Shown piece by piece: positions 62,948-64,000 of a stretch of 64,000 bases of DNA. The notes under the pieces were generated by a model that was not told the origin of the DNA, ran no database searches, and saw only the letters and a program-made list of their open reading frames with translations. The DNA lies in NCBI RefSeq assembly GCF_000426725.1, contig NZ_AUFX01000011.1:1-64000 (forward strand). Direction: 5' to 3'. The stretch comes from Sporocytophaga myxococcoides DSM 11118 (lineage in GTDB: Bacteria > Bacteroidota > Bacteroidia > Cytophagales > Cytophagaceae). Made by a program: the position numbers and the translations under genes. Each line of letters starts with the position of its first letter. Positions within the stretch are counted from its first letter, which is position 1.

Positions 62948-64000
62948 CTATTGCTTGATTATTTTGTAATTGGACGAACTATTCTGCCCATCTATGGTCA
63001 AAAAATAAATCCCTGGGGCTATTTCTTTACCGATTGTTTCATTGTAGGCCCCTTTGCCCTGCTCTACCACTGTACCATGCAAGTCGGTGATTCTATATCC
63101 GAATTCCCCTGGTTGTTTTATTTGCAGTCCTTCGTTGGTGAACGGATTAGGATAAATGTTCTCTTTATTTTGGCCTACTACATCTTCAATCCCTGTGACG
63201 ATGGATTCCTTGAACTCTATGTAATTGAGGTTTACATAGTCAGTAGTCCCAATGGTAAGGCGCATGATTTTTTGGCCTTCTGTTAATGAAACATTAGGTA
63301 TGGTTACTGTTGTCCACGTTTGCCAAGCTGTTGTGTTTGGAATGGCAATTGCACCGGCGTTTGGCAGGTTTGCCCCATCCATGGCGACAGCTACTGTACG
63401 CCCGGTTCCTTCGCAAGCTACGCGAAGCGTTATATCGTAATTAGCTGATTTTGTTACATTTACTGTGTATTCAGTCCATTCACCTGCCGTAGCCCAACCA
63501 ATATTGTATCCACCTCCCGCATCCGTACAGGTCTCAATGTCCACGTCCTCATCGGTTCGGAAAGTGGCTCCACCTTGATTGCCCGAAGTGCCGTCAGAGT
63601 ATGCAAATGTATTTCCCCCCACATCATAGTTTTCTAGTTGTATGATGCCAGGAATGGGCCAAGCGGTACCGTTGTAAGGGCCTTGTGGCACGTTCACTTT
63701 GATCGTGATCACGGCTTCAGTGGTATTTCCGGAGTTGTCGGTAGCTACAGCCTTTATAGTATGTGTGCCAGCTGTTGCGTTGGTCCAACTAAAACTATAT
63801 GGAGAAGAGTTGTCGGTCGTCAATAAGGTTCCACCATCATAAAATTTAACACTAGCTATAGATCCGTCCGCATCAGTGGCGGTTGCAGTAAGTGTGATTG
63901 CCGTGCCTTGGGTAAATGAGGCGTTGTTAGCTGGAGAAGTGAATGCAACGGTTGGTGGATTGCTGCCATTACAGGCTGCAAAAGGCGCAGGTGCAGGGCA
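62948..64000 (-). CDS. C-terminal part of a large secreted CBM6/T9SS protein (5' end outside window)
   Basis: The frame is open to the window edge, giving at least 350 residues. From the edge: a Pro/Ala/Cys-rich linker (CPAPAPFAACNGSNPPT); an Ig-like Big_7 domain (VAFTSPANNASFTQGTAITL, then ATDADGSIASVKFYDGGTLL); a CBM6-type module (PGIIQLENYDVGG, GGGYNIGWATAGEWTEYTV, LRVACEGTGRTVAVAMDG, VNLNYIEFKE); and a T9SS sorting domain (ENIYPNPFTNEGLQI, APGIYFLTIDG). Such architectures belong to secreted polysaccharide hydrolases, but the catalytic part lies outside the window. The stretch has visibly higher GC than its neighbours. Confidence 0.88.
   Translation of the reverse strand, partial: CPAPAPFAACNGSNPPTVAFTSPANNASFTQGTAITLTATATDADGSIASVKFYDGGTLLTTDNSSPYSFSWTNATAGTHTIKAVATDNSGNTTEAVITIKVNVPQGPYNGTAWPIPGIIQLENYDVGGNTFAYSDGTSGNQGGATFRTDEDVDIETCTDAGGGYNIGWATAGEWTEYTVNVTKSANYDITLRVACEGTGRTVAVAMDGANLPNAGAIAIPNTTAWQTWTTVTIPNVSLTEGQKIMRLTIGTTDYVNLNYIEFKESIVTGIEDVVGQNKENIYPNPFTNEGLQIKQPGEFGYRITDLHGTVVEQGKGAYNETIGKEIAPGIYFLTIDGQNSSSNYKIIKQ

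Overview
The window comes from a member of the Bacteroidota, most likely a Cytophaga/Sporocytophaga-like gliding saprophyte (inference). The evidence is: several secreted proteins with type IX secretion (T9SS) C-terminal sorting domains (2.7, 36-42 and 63 kb), AT-rich DNA with very few Shine-Dalgarno sites, promoters of the TAnnTTTG (-7) type, a PadR/PspC pair, DUF3857 proteins and a DUF1080 protein.

Layout. 0.1-13.3 kb is mostly housekeeping: ahcY, a membrane protein, a T9SS protein, a PspC envelope-stress protein with its PadR regulator, a decayed lgt fragment, a DUF748 protein, a DUF4126 protein, a lytic transglycosylase lipoprotein and a multi-PAS histidine kinase. At 13.5 kb lies a DUF1080-type gene with an in-frame ATT microsatellite (23 Ile codons) and a one-base frameshift.

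14.5-35.9 kb is the most unusual region: a peptide-export and modification locus that matches no system I know. It encodes a 57-residue peptide with a Bacteroidota lanthipeptide-type leader motif (FKVKSFVT) ending exactly at Gly-Gly, with no core behind it. Around it lie a TauD-like Fe/2-oxoglutarate oxygenase, an ATP-grasp ligase, a C39-peptidase ABC exporter with HlyD and TolC partners, three stand-alone proteins resembling the SpaB_C/TIGR03891 (glutamate-elimination) domain of lantibiotic dehydratases, six GT2 glycosyltransferases (three of them GT2-DUF1919-CBM-like fusions) and a DegT sugar aminotransferase. No LanB glutamylation domain, LanC, LanM, YcaO or radical-SAM enzyme is visible. 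A CRP-like dyad (TGTAwC-N4-GwTACA), always exactly 21 nt from a -7 box, precedes four transcription units and marks the locus as one regulon. My working model is a glycosylated RiPP, or a peptide-scaffolded product in which the Gly-Gly C-terminus is extended by enzymes.

36.3-42.3 kb carries two large T9SS-secreted enzymes (GH53 galactanase; M43 metalloprotease). 42.3-54.8 kb is ordinary: a lipocalin-like protein, two DHFR-like reductases alternating with two small effector-binding-type proteins, two lipoproteins, an M3 oligopeptidase, two DUF3857 proteins, a flavin-binding protein and an MTHFR-like protein, with dispersed hairpin repeats between them. 54.9-59.3 kb is the Lhr helicase. 59.5-62.9 kb is a mobile patch: an IS110 transposase, a broken Y1/RAYT-like transposase, REP-like palindromes and a GNAT gene. 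The window ends inside a large secreted CBM6/T9SS protein of different base composition.
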